From Pieris napi (Eukaryota; Arthropoda; Insecta; Lepidoptera; Pieridae), in NCBI RefSeq assembly GCF_905475465.1, contig NC_062251.1, positions 11,630,047-11,694,046 on the forward strand: a DNA stretch of 64,000 bases. The letters are read 5' to 3'. The position numbers were made by a program, and so were the translations under genes. Shown here piece by piece: positions 10,705 through 22,700 of the stretch (position 1 is its first letter; the number at the start of each line of letters is the position of its first letter). Below the pieces are notes generated by a model, which did no database searches, was not told where the DNA came from, and saw only the letters and a program-made list of their open reading frames with translations.

Positions 10705-10731
10705 ATTATTATTATTATTATTATTATTATT
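10705..10731 (+). repeat. (ATT)n 3' tail of the LINE
   Basis: About nine ATT units end the LINE, directly after the polyadenylation-like AATAAAG. Microsatellite tails in place of poly(A) are typical of several CR1-group LINEs. The target duplication begins at 10732. Confidence 0.85.
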
Positions 10732-11817
10732 AGTGTATTGTTTTCAAAATCAAACACTATTCATCCTTCAATTATTACTCCTAAGCAATTATACATAGAT
10801 TTAGTAAGTAATATTAAAGATGTATCTAGACTTAAGGATTTCCCTGTAGAGTTAAATTTAGATAATATCAATATCCTAATGAACCTCGCTAAAGTAGTTT
10901 CATATGTAATCGAAAATCATCTAGTATTTGTAATAAAAATTCCTCTTGTAAATGTAGAAACATACAATCTTTATAAAGTTATACCTATCCCTGTACCACA
11001 TAACCCGACATCTCCAAATTCATTTGCACTTATTACTGCAACGAAACCTTTTATAGGCATTAGTGAAGATAAGAAATTATATTTTAATTTTGATAATGTA
11101 GATTCTTGTAATTTAATAATTGGACATCAGTATATTTGTAACCCTTTGAATATTCTCAGTGTTGTTAATTATCCAATATGTGAAACAGAAATAATCACCA
11201 AAGCTGTTGAAAATTTACCTAAAACGTGTACTACAAGATTTATATTCGGTAAAATTGATATCTGGCATAAATTAAATAATAACAAATGGTTCTATGTTGA
11301 ATCTAATGATGAGAAACTGACTATTGAATGTAATCATAGTATAATTGACATTGTTATATCAGGAACCGGAATACTTACCTTGACATCCGGTTGTACCGCA
11401 TTTTGTAAAGAAAATAGATTTGAAGCAAAAAGTGTTTATGAAATTACCATAAGTCCTGTTGTTTCAAATTTTAACATTATTAATGACAGTTGTTGTAATT
11501 TGATGGAATTTTCCAAAGTAAATATTAATATTTCAACGCACCAGTTACGACATGTGAATCTTGATAGTTTAAATTTAATTGACGATTTACCTATTAAGTC
11601 AATTGATGATGATTCAGATGATTTCCTTAATGACCCTTCAGACTATGTTAGTTTTAGCTTTAGCATAGTTTCCTTTTTAATAATCTTAAGTATTGCAATT
11701 ATAATCTTTGTAAAAGCCAATAAATGCGTATTTCCAAACAAAGACATAGAAAATCCAGATAATACCTCTTCAACCAGTGAAACCCCACATCCTCAGCCTC
11801 GTCTCCGTATGGAATAA
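10732..11817 (+). pseudogene. env: Env-like protein, C-terminal part, separated by the LINE
   Basis: The second half of the envelope gene, open from the 3' target duplication to the stop at 11815-11817. The duplication starts on a codon boundary on both sides (5821 and 10732), so env was in frame before the insertion. This part has a Cys-containing ectodomain with paired cysteines, one strong membrane segment near the C-terminus (Ser/Ile/Leu/Phe-rich, about 25 residues, encoded near 11653-11715) and a short tail rich in Ser, Thr and Pro. The apparent start codon at 10693 lies in LINE sequence and is an artefact. Confidence 0.8.
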
Positions 11818-11871
11818 CTACCTTACCCTTTTCTCTTTTCGCAAACTTACCTAAAACCGTAAGTTTACTCT

Positions 11872-11883
11872 TAAACGGGGGGT
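11872..11883 (+). promoter_or_regulatory. Polypurine tract of the errantivirus-like element
   Basis: TAAACGGGGGG lies directly before the 3' LTR and would prime plus-strand DNA synthesis. Confidence 0.7.
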
Positions 11884-12137
11884 TGTTATATCATAGCCTT
11901 GTACCCTATCTGGCTGACACACTAATATCTTTTGTCTAGTCAGCATTTCCCACCGAGAGGTGAAACAATAACTAAATGATGAAATCAGTTCGGTATCATC
12001 CTTCGTCGCGGAAACACATTTATTGGTTTTCATTTTATTTTGTTCGTATAATTAATTAATATTCCAATAAAAGTTCGATTGTATTGTGAACTCATTTTTC
12101 CTTTTTTAAAAACCCAATCACTGGGATCCTTCTAACA
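11884..12137 (+). repeat. 3' LTR, 254 bp
   Basis: It starts TGTTATATC after the polypurine tract and ends CTTCTAACA, giving the inverted ends TGTTA...TAACA. AATAAA lies at about 12067. No 5' partner is in the window, so the LTR ends rest on the terminal inverted bases and the polypurine tract. Confidence 0.72.
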
Positions 12138-12213
12138 GGACGTTACTTGAGTTCTGGGATCGTACTGCTTATAAAGTGTACCTATTGGTGGTGTTTCTGA
12201 GTATTTTACAGTA
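12138..12213 (+). repeat. LTR fragment of a second Ty3/gypsy family (insertion target)
   Basis: About 75 bases match the reverse complement of 62507-62582 with about three differences. The match contains a TATA-like CTTATAAAG. The copy near 62.5 kb belongs to an LTR preceded by a polypurine tract and pol, which identifies this one as an LTR piece. The errantivirus-like element therefore inserted into this LTR. 12214-12301 shows nothing recognisable. Confidence 0.75.
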
Positions 12214-12572
12214 GGGATTTTACTTTAGGGATGATTGGTACAGAATTATTTGGTTGTTGAACAGCTTGCTAGTTAGTGGACTGTGAAAAGTGTGTTTAAA
12301 ATTTATTTTATTTTATTTTATTTTAAAAGGCACACTAACGAAACACATACAAACACTTACAGAGAACACATAACATAGAAAACAAGATACATGCATGTGC
12401 ATCAATAACAAATGTGCACAACATTTAAAGGGAAACATTACAATGAAGAAAAGAAAATAACTTAAACATTAAAAGTAAAAAAAAAAAAAACAAACCAGAC
12501 TAAAAAAAAACATGCAATTTACAATTATATATATGTAAAAAAAAAACAATAATTTTCTACTTGAAATAATCA

Positions 12573-13121
12573 CTATTGGTCACGGATCAACAGTGGCTGC
12601 AGCATCTTACGCCTGAAGACATGGAGACTGTCATTAAATGGATCTGCTTGGCATGTACTCAGAGCGTCGTTTAATGTCGATAGAGATCTGTGTAGAGGAG
12701 CATTACAACCGACGTTGGTCCTCACTGCCCGAACGTAAAAAAGGATTGATGTGTTTCTTGTGTTCCTCTTTAAGAGGAAGTTCACTTGACTTAAAACATT
12801 AGGTAAATCTACCAAGTTATTTAAAATTTTGTAAACAAAAATAATGTCGATAAGGCGGCGTCTATCGCGGAGTGATTGCAAGTGAAAGAAAGCTAGTCTT
12901 TTTTCATACTCGCATTTATAGCTAATGTTATTATTTAATCGGCATAGATGTTTGGAGAAATGGCGGTTAATTCTTTCGATTCTGTCAACATGGACAGAAT
13001 ATTGAGGGTTCCAAACAACACTACCATATTCCAAAATGCTACGGACCAGAGAATTGTAAAGTATGATTTTAGGCTTCACATTTTTAAAACACTTAGTCGA
13101 CCGCCTTATGAAACCTAACAT
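12573..13121 (-). pseudogene. LINE ORF2 C-terminal fragment
   Basis: 182 residues with the thumb/C-terminal pattern of CR1-type ORF2: MLGFIRRST..., ILEYGSVVWNP and a Leu/Arg-rich end. It continues the frame at 13278-14852 after a break of about 150 bases that contains stops and frameshifts. Confidence 0.75.
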
Positions 13122-13277
13122 TCTAGAAGCTTTGTTGACTATTGCATTATAATGAGGTATGAACGATAAATTACTATCTAGTATTACTCCTAAATCCCTA
13201 ATTTCATTGACCTACAGTAGTAGTACTCCGTCGATAGTGTATTTAGAGGGGACTGGTAGTTTCTTTTTAGTAGTTTC

Positions 13278-14852
13278 TTAAGTAATTTGCGAACATTTTT
13301 TGGCATTTAGAACCATTTTGTTATGATCGCACCACCTCTGTATACCCACTACGTCACTTTGCAATAACTCCACATCTTGAGCGCTATTAATTACTTTAAA
13401 AATTTTCATATCATCCGCATACAAAGAAAAATTACTATATTTAACAAACGAACCAATATCATTTACAAAAAGAGTAAATAGGACAGGACCAAGATGAGAA
13501 CCTTGTGGAACACCTGATGTGGAAATGTATGAATGCGATTCTATACCACCAACTGCCACAAACTGAGTTCTATCTGTCAAATATGACGCAAACCATTTTA
13601 ATAACCCCCCTCCAATACCATATAAGTAATCCAACTTTTTCAATAAAACACTATGACTAACTTTGTCGAAGGCACTAGAAAAATCTGTGTAAATACAGTC
13701 AATTTGTTTTCTCTCATCAATTGCATTTGCCAAAAAATTTACATACTCAAAGAGATTAGTATCAGTAGATCTTTTGGCACAGAAACCATGCTGAGCAGTA
13801 TCTACAAAAACTTTACAGTGTGATTTGAGTATTGGGCATAGAAGCGATTCAAAAATCTTAGAAAATGTATTTAAAATAGAAATAGGTCTGTAGTTCGTAA
13901 CAATATTTGTCTCACCCTTTTTAAATATTGGTATGATTCTAGCTTTCTTCCACAGTGTCGGAAACGTGCCTAGTTCTAGTGATTTATTGAAAATTAAGTT
14001 CAATGGTAACGTTAAAGAAGATAAACAACTTTTAATAAAAACTGGGGGAATGCCATCTGGACCACAACCTTTACAAATATCTAAAGTCTTAATTTTGTTT
14101 TCAATTTCTTTTTCAGTAAATCTAACATTGCATAACGGTAAGACATTACATATTGTGGGATATTGACATTCACTATTTATACTAATATCATTGCTACTGA
14201 AAACTGATTTAAAGTGCTCCGCAAATAAATTCGCTATTTCGCTAATTTGTGTGGCTTTTTCACCACCTCGATACATTTCTTGTGGTATTGTATATGAGTC
14301 TTTCCTTTTGTGTTTAATGAAGTTCCAAAAATATTTTACATTTTTAGATATATTGTTTTCAACATTACTAATATATGCTTTGTATTTATTGCTGATTAGT
14401 TTATCACAACGAGTACGAAGCAATTTAAATTCATACTCATCACGTGGGTTACCAAATTTTCTAAATTTTTTCCGAAGCTTATTTTTCTCTCTAAGCAGTC
14501 TAATGGTAGCTTTATCAAACCACGGCGGATAATTAGATTTTAAGATTTTTGTTCGAGGCACGTGAGCTGTAATGATCCCATCAATTTTGTTATAAAATGC
14601 TGCAACCATGTCATCTATGTTACCACTTACATTTAGTGCTCCTATCCAATCAATATTATGCATGTGACTATTAATTGCAGAATAATCTGCCTTAAAAAAG
14701 TTTAATTTAGTAGCTGCCTTATTTTTAACAGACTTACATGAAGTATGCATAGCCAAACATATTACAAGTGGAGGGTGCAGAATATCTTTTTTAATTAGGT
14801 GATTATCTGCTTCCCGAAGAGTTAAAGCAACATTTGAAAGAACTAGATCCAA
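13278..14852 (-). pseudogene. LINE ORF2 reverse transcriptase fragment
   Basis: 524 residues covering the linker after the endonuclease and most of the reverse transcriptase: CGPDGIPPVFIK, NYRPISILN, TDFSSAFDKVSH, GVPQGSHLGPVL and the catalytic YADD near residue 480. The endonuclease is absent; the first residues correspond to its very end. The catalytic motif is intact but the protein is truncated at both ends, so it is a dead copy. No overlap in family with the LINE at 5828-10731 is evident beyond general RT similarity. Confidence 0.85.
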
Positions 14853-14882
14853 TATTCTCTTATCACTATTAAGAACATAATT

Positions 14883-17484
14883 GGGTCAAACTCATGGGCT
14901 AGTTCAGGTTGAGGATTGTTTAAAAATAATACTTTTTTTATGCTGATATATATTTTGATATATTATTCACAAATATTCCTTCATTTACGTTTGCTAAATA
15001 TGGAATTATTTAGTTACTAATTTGTTGAAAAAAAAAGAAAAGTTTTAAAATGTCCCCTTCTGTGGACTGTTCGTGAACGTGGTAAGCACATTTTGACAAA
15101 TGCTGTTCTTAATTAACAAGTGTTATCTCATAATAAATATTAATTATCGATAATATGTATACTGAATGTTAAAATGTTACCAAGTTATTAAATATATATC
15201 TAGCTAAATCTACACAATTAGCAATAAACAGTTGGTTATGCAAAATCACGTCTTTTCTGTAGACCTAAAATTCAATCGATTTTATCGAGCTAACTCAAAA
15301 TACTATTTCACAATTATTTTTTTGTACTGGCTACAATACACGGCTGGCGTTTGCCAGTTTGGATTGAGTGACTGAGCGCTCGTAGTTTATTACAACAGTT
15401 TTTATAAATTTTACTGAGTTTTCATCAAAGATCAGTGAGTCTTTCCTGTTCCTGGTGTATATTAGTAAGTAATTAATGAATTTACCGATTAGCATGCAGC
15501 CATCGTTTCTTATTAGGAGTGGTTTCGAAATGTTTTAAATTGTTTGTATAGCGTCAAAACTGATGGAGCAATGCTTACTTTTTTAATAAAAGTCCTTCCT
15601 GTGGACATATTTTCTGTGGACTGAGAAGTCCACACGAGAGACATTGTCCACAGAAAAGAGCAATATTTATTTGGAAAGTAACGATAGTGTATTCTTAATT
15701 TGTAAAATAATGATTTTATTGCTCGTGCTTTAAGCCAAGCTAAGATAATACGTTATTCTACCGCTACTGATGTAGGGGCTTTCTGCTGTAACAACACTCT
15801 CAGTGTTTCTTGCCTGGAAAGGACGTGTTTGCAATGCTCTGAGAATACAGTAAATTTTAATGTGATCAATGGCAATGATACAATTATTTACCAAAGATGG
15901 ATCACTAAAAAGTGTTAGAAGTCACTAAAGGAAAAGAAAAGCTATGCCAAAAAACTATTAAAGAATCCGTTAAAACTACTCATCAATTAATCGTAAATAT
16001 TTTTAAGACAAAATTACGTACATATTTTCAACATCCTGCAAATAAAACCAACACAGAGTTATTCGATCAATCAAACAAAACTTAACGCCAACAGATGGCT
16101 TACTTCATATTGATTTTTCAGAAAATTATTGCTGCAAATATCGATCAGAAATTCAATCAGCCCATTTTGGCGGATCTAAAGCACAACTTTCACTTCATAC
16201 ATGTGTGTACTACTCGTCAAATAATCAGCCACCAACAAACCTTACACAAACTACATGTCTTTGCACTGTATCAGAAAACTTAAGACACGATCCCGTGTTC
16301 ATTTGTGCACATTTAAAACCTGTTATTCAAAGAATAAAGTTACTTACACCAGATTTGAAGCAGCTGCATGTACTCAGTGATGGGCCTACTACCCAGTATC
16401 GTAATAAAACAATGTTTCATTTAATAGCAAACTATCTTAGCAAAATTTCAAAAGCAGAAATCATTAACTGGCATTTCAACGAGGCAGGACATGGCAAAGG
16501 TGCTCCTGATGGGGTAGGTGGATGCATAAAACGGACATGCGATAATGCAGTTACAAATGGCCAAGATATATCGAACATTGATAGTTTTATTTCATGTTTA
16601 AAAGGTAACTGTAAAGGCATTGAAATTATTCGTATTGATAATGAAGTATCTAATATACAAGAAATTGCAAACGTCAAACTTCGTCCTTTTAAAGGGACCT
16701 TCAAGATTCATCAGGTTGCATGGAGTGCAAAAGCACCTAACATTATACGTTGCAGACGATTGAGCTGCTTATTATGTGCAGCCCATATTGAATGTACCCA
16801 TTTTGAAATTGGACAAATAGACGTTGAGGGCATTTCGTGTAATTTTATAGAAACACAACTTCTACAGAATTTTACATCTTCTTCAACCCCCAGTCCAGCA
16901 ACCACTAATAACACTACATCAGCCTCTACAGCCACTGGACCGACAACCCCAACTCTGCTTGAACCCTTGTTTAATACACCATCATTGGAATCATCACCAA
17001 GCCCAACCCGTCAACCATTAACCCCACAAAAGCCAAATTTAATTAATACACACTCTGATGACTCAGTAACTCCTAAAAAATTCAGGTTCTGTCCAACCCT
17101 TGATGTAAGTGACTTGGAAAACTCAATTACACCACCAAAAGTAACACCCAAAAAATCCAGAGTCCGTGCATTCCCAGAATACAGTGACTCTGACGACTCA
17201 AATGCACCACAAAAGAAATGTTAAGGCCGTTCATTTTTTGATTCGAGTGATGATGATATCTTTTAAAATCCTTTTTTTACTTTGTATTGTTTATATGAAT
17301 AACTTTTTAAGACTAACGTAACGATTGTTTTTGTTTTTGTTCTATTCTGTGGAAGTATGTCCCTTCAGTGGTCACAAAAAAAATTAAAAGTTTAATATTT
17401 CAGTCAAAACTGAAAAACGATCTTGTTTTATATTGTCATTTAAATGCTATGATTATAAGGTAATAAATAAGACTGATTTCGTAA
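14883..17484 (+). mobile_element. DNA transposon copy A, right end missing
   Basis: About 2.6 kb nearly identical (roughly 98% by eye) to 50327-52920. The left end GGGTCAAACTCA is the terminal repeat defined in copy B. Similarity stops at CGTAA (17484), about 56 bases before where copy B reaches its right terminus, so this copy lost its right end. It interrupts the minus-strand LINE at 14882. The first 1.1 kb has no long open frame. Confidence 0.82.
16046..17224 (+). pseudogene. Transposase-like protein, RNase H-fold type, N-terminus missing
   Basis: One frame is open from 16046 to the stop at 17222-17224 but has no ATG near its start; the in-frame ATG at 16205 comes after the first likely catalytic Asp. 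Visible blocks are LLHIDFSENY (16100 onward), SDGPTTQYRNK, then W-x-F-x3-GHGKGAPDGVGG-x-IKR. In insect proteins I recognise these as an RNase H-like transposase core with acidic residues in DFSENY and SDG. The last 150 residues are Ser/Thr/Pro-rich with SDDS repeats. Upstream sequence continues the similarity in other frames, so an N-terminal DNA-binding part has decayed. The superfamily is not certain; Sola-type is one candidate given the 4-bp duplication in copy B. Confidence 0.6.
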
Positions 17485-18826
17485 TTATGTTTGTTAGGTA
17501 ACCAAAATTAGTTAAATGCATAACAATCTTAATAATTATATAATAATTCAATTCAAAGTAGTGTCGCCACGTATGATTGTTTAGGTGTGCGCATATGTTG
17601 CGGTCACCTAGTAAAAGAGTGTATAGGAAATTAAACACAATCATAGTAGCTAATATTTTATTACGCGCGGAAGAACTAACGGCGCTACCAATTGTACGAT
17701 ACACACTCTTGTAATACAAAATGTTTGGTATACATAGACCCTACAATTGTTTGATAACACATTACGCTTTATTCTTACTTACTTATCGATTGTATGGTTT
17801 TACTCAGAAGTCCATAGTCCAAGTTCAGTTCTTGGCAATTATAAAAAAAACCGTTTGATAGGGGGAAAAGACAGCATTATATTAAGCAAGCAAATATAGA
17901 AATAACACATAAATATATTTTCCACTTTTATATTAGATTAGTTAATTAGAAAATAAGAAAACAATACAACGCAATTACGAAAACCACAAAGGTGTACAAA
18001 TTTGTTAAATAAAACAATTTCAAAGGAAATTAACTGTCTAACTCATAATAACCAATTAAGTATTTATAATTACAATCGCCAAAATTAATGTTTTAATACG
18101 CGGAGTACAAACAATGAAATTCAATCAAATCACAAACATCACCCAATAAAATTCGCTTCACCCAAACTCTAAATACAAACAAAATTAATTATTGTCACCG
18201 TAAAATTTTATCACACCCTCGCAATGTTTACAGGCTAATCAATTACAGAATTCCACTATTATGTCAACTCTATTAACTTTTATTTATTACTAATTTTGAA
18301 ATGGTATAGTCCGTACATATTTGCTTATTATATATACAATTTAAAGCTTACATTGAAATTGAATATATAATAACTTTTAGATTTAGGTTAAATTTGTCTT
18401 AAAAATTAACCTAAATCTATGGTCTTACTATGAACAAACCACACTTTTATTTGAACTACCCGTTTAAAATAGTTCAATAAAACTCTTTGAGCAAACGAAT
18501 GTAAGCAAAAGTTAAAAGTGTTTTTTTACATTACACTGTATGATAAAAACCTAATTGGAATTGCTTGTAATGTTTATATTTAAAACTTTAAAAAATCTTA
18601 CGTAGCAAGCCACTGATAGCTAATTTAACTACGTTGAGGGGCTAAAGGTATATTTCAAATTAATAATAATAATAAAGCCTCTTTTATTTCCAAAATCCTT
18701 AATTTCCATTTCAATGTATTAGTAGTGTTGTTAGTATTTACTTATTGCTAAATGTTAGTAGTAATATATTAGTCGCCTGTGGATACGGATCGCTCTGGGG
18801 TGTAGGCCTGTAACCCTTCCAGAAGT
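17485..18826. other. AT-rich DNA, no gene seen
   Basis: No coding region, terminal repeat or RNA gene is recognisable. A short (AAT)n run lies at about 18661-18676. Confidence 0.6.
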
Positions 18827-18831
18827 CTCTT

Positions 18832-18976
18832 TGTTAAGGAGTTATAGTTGAGAATTGATCACTAATTGATTGAGGGTCTTGAAATTAAATAAACTGCAAT
18901 AATAACACGTGCGAATCGTATGACACTTTTATTTTTACTAAGTAAGAGTAGTGGACTGTATATACATATTTGGACA
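18832..18976 (-). repeat. 3' LTR of BEL/Pao 1
   Basis: 145 bp, TG...CA ends on either strand. It differs from the 5' LTR only in one T/A in a T-rich run. The adjacent GGTGGGCGGCA on the minus strand is the likely polypurine tract. Confidence 0.95.
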
Positions 18977-19469
18977 TGCCGCCCACCAAAGGACGCAGTC
19001 CTTTAAAAGAAATAACATAAAAGAAAAAATAAACACTTAACAAAATTACAAACTATAGTTCAATACAATTGTTTCACGAAAGACACAATAGTATGCATCA
19101 GACATTGTCTTTCATCATATTTAAATGGCTTATTGACTATTGTACATAAAAATAAGACAAACCGCCCACCGTAATATGTCTGCATACATAGTTGGATATA
19201 GCATTACACAACAATTCACATGTTATAGTCTATTAATATATGTATATTATAGCGTAGTATAGTAAGTACACAGGCATCTAACACAGTATATAATAATTTT
19301 TAAAAACATACATAACAGGTAAGTATTACATAGTTTGTATATTTTGTTTATTACATATTTCCAAATAAGGTTTTTGTTAACAATAGTAAGTTGATATATA
19401 AATTGATTTTCACTTTTAAATGACTAATGAACATTTATAATAATAAAGTAACAATTAAAAATAGACTAA

Positions 19470-19739
19470 TTATTTAGTTAAAATGCATATTTTTGATACA
19501 GGTCTTTTGAGCGTTCCGCTTCTACATTTGATCGATACTACCCGGGTCACATTGTCGGGACCGATATGCTTTTTAACTATTCTACCCATAATCCAGTTAC
19601 CAGGAGGAACATTATCCTCCTGTATAACAACTACATCATCAATTTCCGGTTCTAAGTTATTTTTAACATTCCATTTGTACCTATTGTTTAGAATTACAAG
19701 ATATTTTTTAGACCATCGGTTCCAGAAGTCAGTGACCAT
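19470..19739 (-). pseudogene. BEL/Pao 1 Pol C-terminal tail, out of frame
   Basis: 89 residues matching the C-terminal integrase-associated domain of BEL/Pao elements (FWNRWSKKYL, VVIQEDNVPPGNWIMGRI, VSIKCRSGTLKRPVSKI). It overlaps the end of the long polyprotein by 11 bases in another frame. About 15 residues normally found between the two parts are missing, so a small deletion shifted the frame. Without this tail the integrase may be impaired. Confidence 0.82.
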
Positions 19740-22700
19740 TTTCAGCTACATTAAGCACAGGTTCGCCGATCAAAAAATGTCCAGGCGTCAGTGGGAGAGG
19801 ATCATTAGGGTTGTCACTTAAGACAGTCAGAGGTCGTGAGTTAAGGCAGGCTTCTATTTGAGTCAGCATAGTTGTGAGCTCCTCGTAAGTTAGAGTGGTA
19901 TCGCCAATAACCTTTTTAAGGTGTGTTTTTGTGCTACGTACGCCAGCCTCCCACAAACCTCCAAAATTAGGAGCGAGTGGGGGTATGAAATGCCATGTAG
20001 TACGCTCTAATGTTAACATTTCTGCTATTTCACTAGGCACTGAAGATTTGGCACTGTTAAACATTGTCGTTAATTGTTTTTCTGCTCCTACAAAGTTTGT
20101 GCCATTGTCACTATAGATATCTTGACAGTGGCCTCGTCTTGCTGTAAACCTTCTAAAAGCGGCGATGAATGCCTTCGAAGTCATGTCTGTGACAGCCTCC
20201 AAGTGTATAGCGCGTGTGGCCATGCAAATAAACAAGCAAATATATCCTTTAAAGGACTTTGCTCCTCTACCTGGGGAGAATCTGATGTTAATAGGTCCAG
20301 CATAGTCCACACCGACCGACTTAAATGGTCTATTGGGAGTTACACGCACCTCTGGTAATTGACCCATTAACTGTGATGATTTACGGTAACATTTCTTTGT
20401 TTGATCTTTAGCTCGTAGTATCCAGTATTTTGTACTCAAATAATTTATCATCAGTTGTGGTCCTCCATGCATTGTTTTCTGATGAGCATCCATAATTATA
20501 AGTCTGCTAAGATAGTTTTTAGCAGGTAAAATTATAGGATGCTGTGTGTCGTACTCCACGTGTGACTGTTGTATTCTTCCGCTGACTCTTAGAATCCCAT
20601 TTTCATCGATAATGGGCGTAAGACTTCGCAGTTTACTCTTTTTAGAAACATATCCCAGAGTCTTTAATTGTTTCATTTTTTCCTTAAATTCAAACCCTTG
20701 AACTTGTTTAATGCAAATATCTAAGGATTCATTAATTTCTTTTGTTGAAATATAACTTGTATAACACCGACGCTTATCTTTAGTTGATTTTAAATTTAGC
20801 CATCTTCTACAGTATGAAATAACTCTCAATAACTTATTTAAATTAGAAAACTTAGACCATATAAATTCTTCTTCGGATGTACATAAAGCAGTTAAAGATT
20901 TAATCTTCTCTTCTTCTTGTGTATCTTCGATGTCGACCATACTCAAATTTACATCTAATAAAGATAGCCAGGCGGGTCCATTCCACCATAGCAAGTGATT
21001 TGATAGATCTAAAGCTTGTAGACCTCTTGACGCACAGTCGGCCGGGTTCATCTCAGAAGTAACGTGTCCCCATTGTTCGTAATTTAAAATATTTAGTATA
21101 TCAGATACACGGTTACTTACGAACGTGTTCCAGCGACTAGGTCCTCCCCTTAGCCATGCCAGGACTATGGTTGAATCAGTCCATGCATGTAAGTATTCGT
21201 TAGATATGTTTAACACTTGTGATATTTCAGAAATTAGCTTGGCCGCCAACACAGCACCACATAATTCCAGTCGAGGTATTGAAATCTGTTTCGTAATTGG
21301 TGCAACCTTAGTTTTGGCTGATATTAAATTCACATAAACCTCATTGCCTTCAATGACTCGCATGTATACTGCTGCACCATATGCTGTCTGTGAAGCATCT
21401 GCAAAGACATGTAACTCTGCTTTAGATGTGGAAGAATAACGTAGCCACCTCGGTATATTAATGCATTTAATATGTATCAAATTTTCTCTAAATTGTAACC
21501 ATTCCTTCAGTAAATCTCCTGTTATAGTGCTGTCCCAATCTAATCCAGTTAGCCATAACTTCTGGATTATTAACTTTGCTATAACAACAACAGGGGCTAT
21601 CCATCCCAAAGGGTCATACAGTTTTGCTACTTCTGAGAGAATCTGCCGTTTAGTTATAGGTTCTTTTACTATAGGCACATTTAGAGTATATTTGAATTTG
21701 TCTATGTCTCTATTCCAACTCACTCCTAATACCTTAACTAGGTTATTTACCTTCAGAGGCAGTTCATGATCATCTCGTTTATTTTCACCAATATATTTTA
21801 GCACATTTTTACTATTACTGCTCCACTTTTGGAGCTCAAAACCTCCTAAATTCATTAATTTACTCATGTCATTATATATATTAATAGCATCAGCAACTGT
21901 CTCACATGACGTCATTAAATCATCGACGTAATAATCACGTTTAGTTATATGAGCAGCAACAGGGAACTTCGATTGTTCATCATCAGCTAATCTCTGGAGT
22001 GACTTCACAGCGAGATAAGGCGCACATGCTGTCCCAAATGTTAATCTTAAAAGCTTGTAATGTTTTATTGGCTCACTCGGATTAAATCTCCATAGAACTC
22101 TTTGGTAATTTGTATCATCTTCTGACACCCTCACCATTCTATACATTTTAATTATATCTGCAGTAAGGCAAATCTTATAAAGCCTCCATCTCACCAATAT
22201 GTGGCGCAAATCTTGCTGCAACTTAGGACCAATATGTAAATCATCATTTAAAGAAACATTATTAACTCCTTTGCACGAAGCGTCAAAGACTATACGAAGT
22301 TTTGTCGTCTCCTTATCTTCGCGAAGTACCGCGTGGTGCGGGAGATAGACTGCAGTGGGACTATCAATTTCTGCATGTATAATTTCAACCATATTATTTA
22401 AATTTATATATTCGTTTATGACCTTGTGGTATTCTTCTTTAAGTTTCTGGTTTTTTAATAATTTTCTTTCTAATATTTCAAACCTCTTGGCAGCAATTTC
22501 TTTAAGATTTCCTTGCCTACATTGTGGATTTCCAGTCTTGAATGGTAGTTTAACCACAAATCTTCCTTCTTCATCTCTTATAGTTGTACTGTCATAAAAA
22601 TGTTCACAAAATTCCTCTTCTTTTGATAGTCTCTTCTCTATAGTATTTGGTTCATTCTCGATTTCCCAAAATTTCTTGAGCATCTCGTCATCTTTAAGTT

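Larger units (their letters stand above)
5828..10731 (+). mobile_element. Full-length non-LTR retrotransposon (LINE, CR1/Daphne-like group) inside env
   Basis: About 4.9 kb with a 5' UTR (5828-6154), two intact ORFs, a 3' UTR and a (ATT)n tail ending at 10731. It is flanked by the 7-bp duplication AGTGTAT (5821-5827 and 10732-10738), so the boundaries are exact. Both ORFs being intact and the duplication perfect point to a recent insertion. The clade name is inferred from the FP25K-like ORF1, the APE endonuclease plus RT layout and the microsatellite tail; a phylogeny of the RT would be needed to fix it. Confidence 0.9.
1..12137 (+). mobile_element. Ty3/gypsy errantivirus-like LTR retrotransposon, 5' LTR outside the window, interrupted by a LINE
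   Basis: Gag, Pol and an Env-like protein follow one another on the plus strand and a 254-bp 3' LTR closes the element. The window opens 16 bases before the gag start, so the 5' LTR and primer binding site are missing only because of the window edge. Gene order, the envelope gene and the probable spliced env message are those of insect errantiviruses (Metaviridae). Gag and Pol frames are unbroken. Env is cut in two by a LINE at 5828-10731. The element sits inside an LTR of another family, seen directly after its 3' LTR. Confidence 0.88.
12302..14882 (-). mobile_element. Decayed 5'-truncated LINE (CR1/Jockey-like), minus strand
   Basis: The 3' end is a repeated TAAAA tail, seen as (ATTTT)n at about 12302-12325, followed upstream by a 3' UTR and RT-type coding sequence. 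The coding frame is broken near 13122-13277. The 5' side stops at 14882, where a DNA transposon begins, so the endonuclease is missing. Confidence 0.8.

Noticed and set aside
10693..10731. ATG at 10693 as start of a separate membrane protein gene
   Set aside because: These codons are the LINE 3' end and (ATT)n tail; the real sequence is the C-terminal part of env beginning at 10732.
17612..17709. Possible small hairpin element with AAGAGTGTATA / GATACACACTCTT
   Set aside because: The match is short and imperfect, with no duplication or internal structure.
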